Notes under the pieces: model-generated
The model's database searches: none
Told to the model about the DNA's origin: nothing
What the model saw: only the letters and a program-made list of their open reading frames with translations
Origin: Nocardia terrae
Lineage (GTDB): Bacteria > Actinomycetota > Actinomycetes > Mycobacteriales > Mycobacteriaceae
Length of the DNA: 64,000 nt
NCBI RefSeq assembly: GCF_009760405.1
Contig: NZ_WRPP01000001.1
Location: 1,674,001-1,738,000 of the forward strand
Direction: 5' to 3'
Shown here: positions 8,276 to 15,511 of the stretch, piece by piece
How the letters are laid out: the number at the start of each line of letters is the position of its first letter
Numbering within the stretch: the first letter of the stretch is position 1
Translations under genes and position numbers: made by a program

Positions 8276-8552
8276 GGGAGGTCTGGCCTTTCACCCGAGA
8301 GTGCGCGGCACGCTTGGGGACGACAGCGGCGGTCGATTTGCCTGCATCACGTCTCCGGGCCGCCATCACGGCACGTGAGGAGGTGGTGCTGACACCCTCA
8401 TGCGCGAGCCGGGCCAGAATGCGCTCGATCGGAACCGAATCCTCCGCCGCTTCCGAGGGCATGGGGTTGAGCGCGGTGTAGGACACCAGCGCCCACACCA
8501 AGACCCCTCCCACACTTACGCCGGTCAGGAATATCACGAGCGAAACCATCAC
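8268..8552 (-). CDS. Small membrane-anchored unknown protein (94 aa)
   Basis: The N-terminus carries one strong membrane segment (residues about 3-25, MVSLVIFLTGVSVGGVLVWALV), followed by a basic, Ala-rich cytosolic tail. Start and previous stop overlap as ATGA at 8549-8552. The function is unknown; one membrane anchor with a short tail suggests a scaffold or signalling partner of the other small operon proteins. Confidence 0.55.
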   Translation of the reverse strand: MMVSLVIFLTGVSVGGVLVWALVSYTALNPMPSEAAEDSVPIERILARLAHEGVSTTSSRAVMAARRRDAGKSTAAVVPKRAAHSRVKGQTSHV

Positions 8553-8875
8553 AATCCTCCCTTTGCGGAACTACTTCGAAAACAAAGCGGACCGGCCCCT
8601 ATCGGGCCGGTCCGCGTGGTCAAAGACGTCTCAGAGCGGTAGGGGTCGTTGATCAGACCGCGCCCGGCGCTCGTCGGGCGCGACCCGTCCCCCCACAGCC
8701 ACGAGCAGGGCAGCTTCGGCATCCCCGGCATGACGTGGTCGTCAACGGTCACCACCAGTGCCAGCCCGATGGTCGACAGCTCGGCCGCAACGTCCGAGAC
8801 TTGCTGCTGACCTCCCTGAAAATCCAGGATCAGCGGGCCGAACTCCACGTGAAGATGCACTATCGCGGGCGTCAT
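8549..8875 (-). CDS. Unknown protein (108 aa)
   Basis: The start MTPAIVHLHVEFG at 8875 is chosen because it overlaps the previous stop as ATGA; a longer frame to 8962 would overlap that gene heavily. It has alternating hydrophobic strands (IVHLHVEFGPLILDF and IGLALVVTVDDHV) and a low-complexity C-terminus. No domain is recognised. Confidence 0.5.
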   Translation of the reverse strand: MTPAIVHLHVEFGPLILDFQGGQQQVSDVAAELSTIGLALVVTVDDHVMPGMPKLPCSWLWGDGSRPTSAGRGLINDPYRSETSLTTRTGPIGAGPLCFRSSSAKGGL

Positions 8876-9234
8876 CGACTGCCGCCCAGCCCAGGCCGGA
8901 ACGGGATCATGCGTCCCGGCGTGCAGTGGCGCGGCCATCGCCCAAGCGGGTCGAGGGTCCAAACGTCGACGTGGTGGCGGACGACGTTCATCCAGCCCGT
9001 CATGTGCAGCGCCGAAGGCACCAGCAGAGCGGTAATGCCGGACAGCTCGAAGCTGGCGAAAAGCGAGGCGAAATTGCCATCGGACTCGGCGGCCAGGACG
9101 CCGCGCAACTCGAATCCGAGGCGTTCGGCAAGGTCGCAGAGACGCTGAGTTTCAACAGCTTCGACGTGTTCGGACTTGTCCGTCCGAAGCAGCGCATACG
9201 CGCATGGTCGCCGCTGACTTGCCGCGCCGGTCAT
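8872..9234 (-). CDS. Unknown protein (120 aa), possible resolvase-like fold
   Basis: A 120-aa protein with CAYALLRTD near the N-terminus, then LCDLAERLGFELRGVLAAE and LSGITALLVPSALHMTG. The pattern (short strand with R/D, helix, strand, helix, strand) resembles the N-terminal half of serine resolvases without the catalytic context; this is inference. It overlaps the upstream gene stop at 9234 and the downstream start at 8875, so it is in a translationally coupled operon. Confidence 0.5.
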   Translation of the reverse strand: MTGAASQRRPCAYALLRTDKSEHVEAVETQRLCDLAERLGFELRGVLAAESDGNFASLFASFELSGITALLVPSALHMTGWMNVVRHHVDVWTLDPLGRWPRHCTPGRMIPFRPGLGGSR

Positions 9235-9521
9235 CAGATGCCCCCGCCCAGAGACCTGGGTGCCGGTACCGCTTGAGCGTCGAGCGGGCGGAAATCGAGC
9301 ATCACTTTGCCGACGGCTTCACACGGCGGGAGCCCCAGCATTGCGGCAAGGACTGTCAACCCAGCGACGGCTTCCGCCAGCTGAATCGCCGCCACCGCCT
9401 GCTCGGTGGTGATTGTGCGACCGGGCAGCCAAGACACCACCCATCCGCCATGCCCAACTGACCGAGCCGAATGCGTCGTTTGGTCGCTGTTGATCAGTGC
9501 CCTAAGCGACTGAATGGCCAT
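9234..9521 (-). CDS. First gene of small-protein operon, unknown (95 aa)
   Basis: Start MAIQSLRAL is preferred over the GTG three codons earlier because an AGAGG ribosome site sits 7 bases before it. It contains EQAVAAIQLAEAVAGLTVLAAMLGLPP, a long amphipathic or hydrophobic helix. Its stop overlaps the next start. It is divergent from the XRE/DUF5753 gene across a 164-bp region that contains a perfect palindrome. No domain is recognised. Confidence 0.5.
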   Translation of the reverse strand: MAIQSLRALINSDQTTHSARSVGHGGWVVSWLPGRTITTEQAVAAIQLAEAVAGLTVLAAMLGLPPCEAVGKVMLDFRPLDAQAVPAPRSLGGGI

Positions 9522-9600
9522 GCCAACCACCTCTTCCGCGACGCGCCCCCGGGCGATGTCGACATCGGAATTGTGTTCTGTAGCACATTAGAATCTATTC

Positions 9601-9615
9601 CTGTAACTGTTACAG
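9601..9615. promoter_or_regulatory. Palindromic operator candidate CTGTAAC-T-GTTACAG
   Basis: A perfect 15-bp palindrome lies in the divergent region between the small-protein operon and the XRE regulator. It is preceded by a further short dyad, TGTG-N8-CACA (9572-9587). It is well placed to be the binding site of the adjacent XRE/DUF5753 protein. Confidence 0.5.
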
Positions 9616-9685
9616 ACGCAACGATCAATTGGGGCCAGATCGCACATTTGTTGCAGTACTGTGCAGGACAACGAAAGGAGTAGCT

Positions 9686-10567
9686 ATGCCTCCTGTGTCA
9701 CCGGCTGTCGCAAGTTGGGAGCTGTCTCTTCGGCTGCGCCAGCGACGTGAGCAACTGGGAATCGATGTGCAAACGATCGTCAAGGAAGCTGGGCTATCAC
9801 GGGGTTACTGGGTCCTGATCGAAGGGGATCGCAGGATCCCTGCGGAAGACAAGTTGAAGACCCTGATCGAGGTGCTCGAATTTGAGGCCGATGAAGCTGC
9901 GGAACTATTCCTGCTCCGCGCCGCTGCGAAGGAGCGTGGGTGGTGGGGTAGGTACTCGGCGCTGTTCGGGCCTGAGCTCCTCCGTTACTACGGAATGGAG
10001 CACGGCGCCCAGCGAATCCGGACATACGAAAGCGTGCTTATCCCAGGTTTGCTTCAGTGTGAGGAGTACGTCCGAGCCCTCATGACTGCCGGCGTCGCGA
10101 CCGTCTTGCCGGTCGAGGTCGAGCAACGCGTTGAAGTGCGGATGCGGCGCCAGCTACGCCTCGTGGAGGAGGATCCTTTGCAGCTGTCCGCCATCATCGG
10201 AGAAGCCGCGCTGGTTCAGCAAATTGGCGGCCCCCAGATCCTGCACCGGCAGCTCCAGCATCTGGTCGATGTTATCGAGCGGCACCCGGACACCATCGAC
10301 ATGCGGATTATCCCGTTTACGGCTACCGAACGAGTCATATTCAGCGGTGCGACATTCCACCTGATCGATTTCGCAAATCCACGGCTGCCAACACTGGCCT
10401 GGCACGAGACAACGGTGACCGGTGAGATTCTCGAGGATCGCGACACTGAGACCAGGGTGCGAGATCTAGGGGTCATCTACGACAGAGCGGTAAGCAAGGT
10501 GCTGAGTCGCGAGGCCAGCTTGGACAGGGTGAAGGCCATCATGCGTGGGATAGAGTCGGTGATATGA
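9686..10567 (+). CDS. XRE-family regulator with DUF5753
   Basis: Member of the WhiJ-type regulators of actinobacteria. Residues about 15-70 form a Cro/C1 HTH (LRLRQRREQLGIDVQTIVKEAG, then SRGYWVLIEGDRRIP). The rest is the DUF5753 domain, with YYGMEHGAQRIRTYESVLIPGLLQ as its typical entry motif. The start MPPVSPAV follows a GAAAGGAG ribosome site; the frame upstream lacks homology. The next gene encodes DUF397 and overlaps by ATGA, the classic pair seen at whiJ and abaA loci, where the partners control development or secondary metabolism. Confidence 0.9.
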   Translation: MPPVSPAVASWELSLRLRQRREQLGIDVQTIVKEAGLSRGYWVLIEGDRRIPAEDKLKTLIEVLEFEADEAAELFLLRAAAKERGWWGRYSALFGPELLRYYGMEHGAQRIRTYESVLIPGLLQCEEYVRALMTAGVATVLPVEVEQRVEVRMRRQLRLVEEDPLQLSAIIGEAALVQQIGGPQILHRQLQHLVDVIERHPDTIDMRIIPFTATERVIFSGATFHLIDFANPRLPTLAWHETTVTGEILEDRDTETRVRDLGVIYDRAVSKVLSREASLDRVKAIMRGIESVI

Positions 10568-10962
10568 GCAGGTCGCTTTACGGACGTACAGGCTGGTTCA
10601 AGTCCACCCGGTCGTCCGAGACCCAAACGTGTGTCGAGGTTCGATTTGACGAGACGGATGTGCTTGTCCGCGACAGCAAGTACCTGCGACAATCTGCTAA
10701 CGAACCAGATCAGCAGCCCATCATCAGGGTGCCTAAATCCTGCTGGAACGGGTTCCTTCAGCTGGCGCTCAGTAAGGGTTCTGGGGCTGTTGCCCTCAGC
10801 CAGGTCGGCCACGACGTTCTGACCGTCGTTGTGATGTTGGGGGGCGGCGTGACGGTCACCAGCAGCGGTCAGCAAGTGGAGCTGCGTTTTACCGAGGCCG
10901 AATGGGATTCGTTTGTTGTGGGGATCCTGGAAGATGAGTTCATCTGCGCGACTGCGTCTTGA
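10564..10962 (+). CDS. DUF397 domain protein
   Basis: The partner of the DUF5753 regulator, starting within its stop codon (ATGA). The N-terminal GWFKSTRSSETQTCVEVRF is the DUF397 signature, which usually has S-x-x-x-CVEV. At 132 aa it is longer than the usual 60-80 aa, with an extra C-terminal region (SGQQVELRFTEAEWDSFVVGIL). Such proteins are thought to bind and modulate their cognate XRE regulator. Confidence 0.85.
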   Translation: MSRSLYGRTGWFKSTRSSETQTCVEVRFDETDVLVRDSKYLRQSANEPDQQPIIRVPKSCWNGFLQLALSKGSGAVALSQVGHDVLTVVVMLGGGVTVTSSGQQVELRFTEAEWDSFVVGILEDEFICATAS

Positions 10963-11019
10963 TGCGGTCGCTGCAACGGAATCGCGCCTAGTGTGCTCGA
11001 TCGTAGGGTTCTGATAGCC

Positions 11020-11050
11020 GCCGGAACAGTTGTGACACAACGGTTCCGGC
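11020..11050 (+). terminator. Strong hairpin after the DUF397 gene
   Basis: A 31-bp dyad: GCCGGAAC pairs with GTTCCGGC, and inside it GTTGTG pairs with CACAAC around one A, with a single A/G mismatch between the blocks. It lies 57 bp past the stop. It has no T tract and is probably a terminator. Confidence 0.6.
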
Positions 11051-11191
11051 TGGTATTGGACGAGTCTTAGGATAGCTGTAGCTCGTACAGGGCCACCTGC
11101 GCGACGTGCGGCCGGTCATCTTTCAGCCGGAACTCGGATCGCGTTGTGTGTGCCAATCGCGGTCGACGGCCGGGATAACCACCGTGGATGA

Positions 11192-11481
11192 CCACCATGT
11201 TCTCTGCGGTCCTCGACGGTTGCCGAGGTGGATCCGAGCATGACGCCCGGAGCGGCCGAGGTATTGCGTGCGGTCCGGGCTTTCGATCCGGTGCCGAGCC
11301 CTGAACAGTTCGATGAGGTGCTCGCGTTCCTCGCGCTGCCGATGCTCAGCGGTGTCGTTGGGGTCGGAGCTGGCACATATCGCGGCCGGAGCCTCTGCCG
11401 AGGACGTGCTTAGACGGCTTGGAACGCCTAGCCGACGCTGCCCCCCTCGAGTCGACGAGGCCGACCTCGACGACCGGTACT
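11192..11481 (+). pseudogene. Possible frameshifted small gene
   Basis: One frame reads STVAEVDPSMTPGAAEVLRAV and then FDEVLAFLALPML up to about 11350. The next frame continues with ELAHIAAGASAEDVLRRLG to a stop at 11479-11481. The join would restore one continuous acidic, Leu/Ala-rich protein, so a one-base frameshift near 11350 is plausible. No domain is recognised. Confidence 0.3.
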
Positions 11482-11498
11482 GATCGGCACCCGAATGT

Positions 11499-12074
11499 TC
11501 AGTAGTAAGGGATCGACGTGAATTCGTCTGCTGTTGAGGTGAACTGGTTCCCTGTTTGCTGCATCACCGGGTGCGGAGAACCGCTAGGCGTGCCGTCCGC
11601 CGCCATGTAGGCAGGATTGAACCAAACGCGTTCTGTCTGCCCGATGATGATTCCGTGGTCGCCACCGAGATCTAGGCGAGCGACCGTGCGGCAGGCCATC
11701 CACCCGATTCCGGTCAGGAGGACCGGGCCGAACTCGGATATCTGGTGATCGAGCTCGAGTCCACTCGCCGTCAACTTCTCAGCAGGACTTGGCACCGGGA
11801 AACGGGAATAGCGGGCGCCGAGTTTCCATACCCCTTCAAGCTGGTCAATGACCGGAACCGACACAGTGAATCCGCTTGCTTCTTGCAACGTTTGATACGT
11901 CGACCACTGCTTGTATACCGCGAGCGCTACTTGCTGGGGTTGGGTAGAGACCGAGGTGAGATTAGACACCGGAATGAGGTTCGCGACCTTCTCGGCACTC
12001 ACAGTGCCGATCAGGTAGGCGATGCGGGGCGCAAGTAGGCGATGTGCCCGCGTGATCGGATTCTCACTGGCCAT
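11499..12074 (-). CDS. Flavin reductase family protein
   Basis: A 191-aa flavin-reductase-like (split-barrel FMN-binding) protein. The start ITRAHRLLAPRIAYLIGTVS and the NLIPVSNLTSVSTQPQQVALAV block match the N-terminal strands that bind FMN. Such proteins reduce flavin for a partner monooxygenase or act as oxidoreductases. It starts inside the 3' end of the XRE/TPR regulator gene (11-bp overlap), so it is probably the regulator's co-transcribed partner. Confidence 0.75.
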   Translation of the reverse strand: MASENPITRAHRLLAPRIAYLIGTVSAEKVANLIPVSNLTSVSTQPQQVALAVYKQWSTYQTLQEASGFTVSVPVIDQLEGVWKLGARYSRFPVPSPAEKLTASGLELDHQISEFGPVLLTGIGWMACRTVARLDLGGDHGIIIGQTERVWFNPAYMAADGTPSGSPHPVMQQTGNQFTSTADEFTSIPYY

Positions 12075-13386
12075 AGAGTTCCTTCATCGGAGCGAAGTCT
12101 CGCACAGCTTCCCTCAGTGCCTGACGATCCGGTGTGGACGCCATGCGGTGAAGGTCCGTTGCGACGGAGTTCAGCGCGACCTTAACCTGCGGGATGCGTT
12201 GTCCGGCTGGAATTTTCAGGACTGGTTGCAGAAGTACCAGCGCGGCATCAGCGCCTTCGAGGTGCAACTCCGCCCGCGCCAGTGTCACTTGCGCGAGCGC
12301 CAATGTCGCAGACCAGGTCTGTGTCGACTTGGGGGAGTACAGGTGGGCCACGCTTTCGGCCGACGACTTTGCGCGCTGCCATTCGCCAAGCTGCGCGTAG
12401 GTCGTCGCGTCGTAGTAGTGCTGGCGAGCCAACGAGAACGCGAACACCGGCCCCAAATCCGTCAGGCTGTCGCTCGCTGGCAGTTTGTCGCGTTGACGAC
12501 GGGCTGTGTCCATCGCGTCGATCGCACCGCGGCGGTTGCCCATCTGCGAGTGGGCGCGCGCAACCAGCCCCGACATCCGAACGTGTGAAATGCCCTGAAT
12601 CTGACCAGCTTTCTCAGCTTCGGCAAGAACACCGTCGGGTGGCCCCCACCATGAAGCGATCATCGCGCGTGTGCACGACACCCAGTTCTCCAAGGGGCGA
12701 TGCCCAGCGAGCTTCGCGAACGCGGCGGCCGAATCGGTCTGGATTATTGCCGCGTGGGGCTCAGCCAAGTCGTGCGATACCGACGCGAGCAGGGTGCAGG
12801 TGGCCGCGAGCAGAACGTACAGATGCTGAAGGTCAGTCAGCCGGCCGGCGTGATGGACTGCTGCAGCCGCTCGATCACGCAAGATGGTCAGCTCGAGGAA
12901 GATTCGATCCAGATCTGGGCATAACACGTAGTCCGTGGCGAGTCGGTGCAGCGTCTCGGCACACTCGCTCACCATGCCTGGATCGACCGCAGGCCGGTCG
13001 ATTGTGTTGGTCAGCACCGCCGATTCGCGAGCAGCTCCCAACACCGCACCTCGTAAGCCTGTAGTCGTGATCCCTCCTATTCCCAATCCGAGCAGCATGG
13101 CTCGACGATTCGTTGGGTCACCTCCTAGTTCGAGGGCGGGCTCCAGATCGGACTGTTCTTGTGTCAGTTCCTGTTCGAACCGGGCACGCGCTGAGGGGTC
13201 AGCTTCGGAGAGAGCCTTGTCGAGCAGCCGCCTACTCGACGCGCGTATCTGCGTCGTCCGCCCGGATTCCCAGTTCGGCACCGTCTTCGGTGTGATGTCC
13301 ACGCATTTGGCGAACTCTCCAGGGCTCATCTTCAGCGCTGCGCGGAGCGCGCGAATTTCGCGTGCTGTCCAGTCGACCTGAACCAT
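12064..13386 (-). CDS. XRE-family regulator with TPR-like sensory domain
   Basis: A 440-aa regulator. The HTH is at residues about 7-55 (IRALRAALKMSPGEFAKCVDIT, then TVPNWESGRTTQIRA), followed by a linker with a hydrophobic stretch (RRAMLLGLGIGGITT) and a helical repeat region of TPR type to the end. This is a common actinobacterial architecture in which the TPR part senses a peptide or small ligand. Start MVQVDWTA is preferred over the ATG six codons earlier. The divergent region upstream has three CCTGNAATT repeats. It overlaps the flavin reductase gene. Confidence 0.8.
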   Translation of the reverse strand: MVQVDWTAREIRALRAALKMSPGEFAKCVDITPKTVPNWESGRTTQIRASSRRLLDKALSEADPSARARFEQELTQEQSDLEPALELGGDPTNRRAMLLGLGIGGITTTGLRGAVLGAARESAVLTNTIDRPAVDPGMVSECAETLHRLATDYVLCPDLDRIFLELTILRDRAAAAVHHAGRLTDLQHLYVLLAATCTLLASVSHDLAEPHAAIIQTDSAAAFAKLAGHRPLENWVSCTRAMIASWWGPPDGVLAEAEKAGQIQGISHVRMSGLVARAHSQMGNRRGAIDAMDTARRQRDKLPASDSLTDLGPVFAFSLARQHYYDATTYAQLGEWQRAKSSAESVAHLYSPKSTQTWSATLALAQVTLARAELHLEGADAALVLLQPVLKIPAGQRIPQVKVALNSVATDLHRMASTPDRQALREAVRDFAPMKELYGQ

Positions 13387-13397
13387 AGGCCCGCTCC

Positions 13398-13458
13398 CCT
13401 GCAATTGGCCGCTGTGCAGGGGAAATTACCTGAAATTCCCTGCTTTGGGCCTGTAATT
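13398..13458. promoter_or_regulatory. Three direct repeats CCTGNAATT in the divergent promoter
   Basis: The 9-bp motif occurs at 13398-13406 (N=C), 13429-13437 (N=A) and 13450-13458 (N=T). The middle copy is part of an imperfect palindrome at 13416-13443 (GCAGGGGAAATT facing AAATTCCCTGC). They lie directly upstream of the XRE/TPR regulator and before the divergent small membrane gene, so they are likely regulator sites. Confidence 0.5.
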
Positions 13459-13559
13459 CCCTGGATCCGGAAGTCCAGGCTGTAAGCACACCGAGCATCC
13501 GAAGCCTTCGGCCTCGGGTGCCGGGTACCCACGACTTGCGAACCCGAAGGGCACCCGAC

Positions 13560-13736
13560 ATGGGAATCATCCTCGCGACAACCCTTTGCGCGCTACTGCT
13601 GTTCGTCGCCGCCGCAGCTGGCCGCGTCGTCGATTCGATACGGCACGCTCGCGCCAAGCTCACCGTTCCCGACATCGAAGAAGGACTCAACGCCGAACCG
13701 TCACGCACATACACCCCAACCGGCAGGGGGCAGTGA
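13560..13736 (+). CDS. Small membrane protein (58 aa)
   Basis: Starts MGIILATTLCALLLFVAAAAGRVV, one membrane segment, followed by a short polar tail ending in TYTPTGRGQ. It is divergent from the XRE/TPR regulator and ends 2 bp before the Clp-N protein gene, so it is likely the first gene of a small operon. The function is unknown. Confidence 0.5.
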   Translation: MGIILATTLCALLLFVAAAAGRVVDSIRHARAKLTVPDIEEGLNAEPSRTYTPTGRGQ

Positions 13737-13738
13737 GC

Positions 13739-14329
13739 ATGGGGTTGCTGCCTTCCGCCGTTGGGTTCCTTCGCACTGATGTGTCGGGGCCGAATCAGGC
13801 GCAGGACGAGTTGCGAATCCGTCAGGCCGCCAACCGGACTGGCTACGATCTGCGCAAAACGATCGTGTTCAGCGAGCGCACCAAGGATCGGGTGCATCGC
13901 CTCCGCGTGGCGATTGACCGGCTCGACGTCGAGGCGGTCATCGTTCCCACAGTTGAGCACTTCGATGGCGGCGACATTCCGGACGAGATTCGAGAGATGG
14001 CAGGGGTGCTCATCCTCAACCCCGAGGTGAAGTACCTGCGCCAACCGCGCGCTGTCGCCCTCGCCAATGCCACTGTCGCTGTGACTCCCGAGGTTATGGC
14101 GCTGCTGAACTCGGCTGCTGAGATCGCGGTGGCGGCTGGGAGCGGAGGCGTCGGTGTCGATCATCTGCTGCTGGCCATGCTGCGTAATCCCGATGGGACT
14201 GCAGAAGCTCTCCGCCAAATGGACCTCGCCGCAGATGTATTCGGCCAGCGCCTGGCCCACTTGGCGACCCTCGGCCCTGCCCCTCACCGCGCATACTGCG
14301 CAGCCACGAAATCAGGTGAATCGCAATGA
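13739..14329 (+). CDS. Protein with resolvase-like N-terminus and Clp N-terminal repeat
   Basis: A 196-aa protein. The N-terminal half (AVGFLRTDVSG, then QAANRTGYDL, then RLDVEAVIVPTVEHFDG) reads like a resolvase-fold domain without the catalytic Ser. The C-terminal half (VMALLNSAAEIAVAAGSGGVGVDHLLLAMLRNPDG) matches a Clp N-domain repeat, the part of ClpC that binds adaptors or substrates. No AAA+ ATPase is present. Start MGLLPSAVG is chosen because the longer frame overlaps the preceding gene. It is coupled to the dioxygenase gene by ATGA. Possibly an adaptor or ligand-binding protein. Confidence 0.6.
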   Translation: MGLLPSAVGFLRTDVSGPNQAQDELRIRQAANRTGYDLRKTIVFSERTKDRVHRLRVAIDRLDVEAVIVPTVEHFDGGDIPDEIREMAGVLILNPEVKYLRQPRAVALANATVAVTPEVMALLNSAAEIAVAAGSGGVGVDHLLLAMLRNPDGTAEALRQMDLAADVFGQRLAHLATLGPAPHRAYCAATKSGESQ

Positions 14330-14997
14330 ACCAGACGACGAGCCTGTTCGCGGATCGTGGCTACCTCGCACCCACCCAGTGGGCCACCGGCCAGGCCGCG
14401 CGAGCGCTGACGCACTACCTCGGGTCCGTGTACAGCCCTAACCGCACCACCTTGATCAGCAATCCACACATACGTGAGGCGTGGGCGCGTGACTTGGTCC
14501 AGACCCCCGCGCTGATCAATCGGGTCGCCGGAATGATTGGGCCCGAGTCCGGGGTCGACCAGTCGTTCCTCGTGATCAAATGGCCCGGCGATCAGACAGT
14601 GGTGCCGATGCATCAGGACGGCTTGAGCGTCGATTACGAGCTGGATCCGCTGCAGTCAGTGTCTAGCTGGCTGTCGATCAGTGATGCACCCGCCGCCGCT
14701 GGCGCCTTGCAGTTTGCGCTCGGATCGCACCGCTGGGGGTACCTTCCGCACGGCTTCGACGAGACCGGCGCGCTCACAGCACACGGCGATCAGCGGCTGA
14801 CGGACTGCGAATTCTCAACGGTGCCAACGACTGTTGGCGAAGTGCTGCTGTTCGACACCCGGCTACTTCATCGTTCCGGGTCGAACTCGACGGGCCGTCC
14901 ACGAATCGGGCTGAACGTCGTCTACGCCCGCCGAAGCGCGTATCTGCGTGGCTCGGCCGCCACCAGAGAGGGCTGGCAGCCCATCAGGCTTCCGTAA
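14326..14997 (+). CDS. Phytanoyl-CoA dioxygenase (PhyH) family protein
   Basis: An Fe(II)/2-oxoglutarate-dependent dioxygenase of 223 aa. The iron ligands are visible as the HQD of MHQDGLSVD near residue 95 and the His of LLHRSGSN near 185. The Arg of RPRIGLN would bind 2-oxoglutarate. The AAGALQFALGSHRWG segment is a typical PhyH feature (GxLxxxPGSH). It overlaps the Clp-N gene by ATGA. The substrate is unknown; such enzymes often tailor amino acids or peptides in small biosynthetic loci. Confidence 0.8.
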   Translation: MNQTTSLFADRGYLAPTQWATGQAARALTHYLGSVYSPNRTTLISNPHIREAWARDLVQTPALINRVAGMIGPESGVDQSFLVIKWPGDQTVVPMHQDGLSVDYELDPLQSVSSWLSISDAPAAAGALQFALGSHRWGYLPHGFDETGALTAHGDQRLTDCEFSTVPTTVGEVLLFDTRLLHRSGSNSTGRPRIGLNVVYARRSAYLRGSAATREGWQPIRLP

Positions 14998-15052
14998 CCA
15001 AACCGGTTGCGGGAGAACCCTATTCACCACATTTCTGGTAGGGAGAAACACA

Positions 15053-15511
15053 ATGTCGGCACTCACCATCTCACCGGCACTCGCCGCCGTCATTCCCGAC
15101 GACCCCGAGACCATGGTGCGGGTACTCGAGGGCGAAGGCCCCGGCACGCCGCGCCGCGGCAACAAGAGCCTGTTCGCCAAGTCCGAGTGCACCTACTACT
15201 GCCGTACCGCGAAGATCGCCGCAGCGGTGATCGACGCGTTGCGCGACTCCGACGAGCGGCTGCGATCACGGCCCGAGGAACTCATGCTGTGGGACTGGCA
15301 GCACACCTGGTTCCGGCCCGAACGCGGCAGCGAAACCGGCGCGGGCTGGGTGGTGCTGGGCGTGGTCTGGTACGACCCGGAGTTCTACACCGAGCGACGC
15401 GGCGCGTACCTGTCGAGAATGCACACCCTGATCTATGACCGGCTCGACCTGACCGTCGACGACGTCGAGGTCACCCACTATCTGGTCGACCCCGAATCTC
15501 AGGCTGCCTGA
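15053..15511 (+). CDS. Unknown protein (152 aa)
   Basis: Start MSALTISPAL lies behind a GGGAG ribosome site. It contains KSLFAKSECTYYCRTAKIAAAVIDAL and a Trp-rich part (LWDWQHTWFRPERG, then GWVVLGVVWYDPEFY). It has no signal peptide or known domain. It follows the PhyH gene by 55 bp and its 3' end overlaps that of the convergent MFS gene by 13 bp. It may belong to the same small operon. Confidence 0.6.
   Translation: MSALTISPALAAVIPDDPETMVRVLEGEGPGTPRRGNKSLFAKSECTYYCRTAKIAAAVIDALRDSDERLRSRPEELMLWDWQHTWFRPERGSETGAGWVVLGVVWYDPEFYTERRGAYLSRMHTLIYDRLDLTVDDVEVTHYLVDPESQAA

Noticed and set aside
13232..14287. A 351-aa minus-strand frame over the small membrane and Clp-N genes
   Set aside because: It overlaps the regulator promoter and two better supported plus-strand genes, and lacks protein-like sequence.
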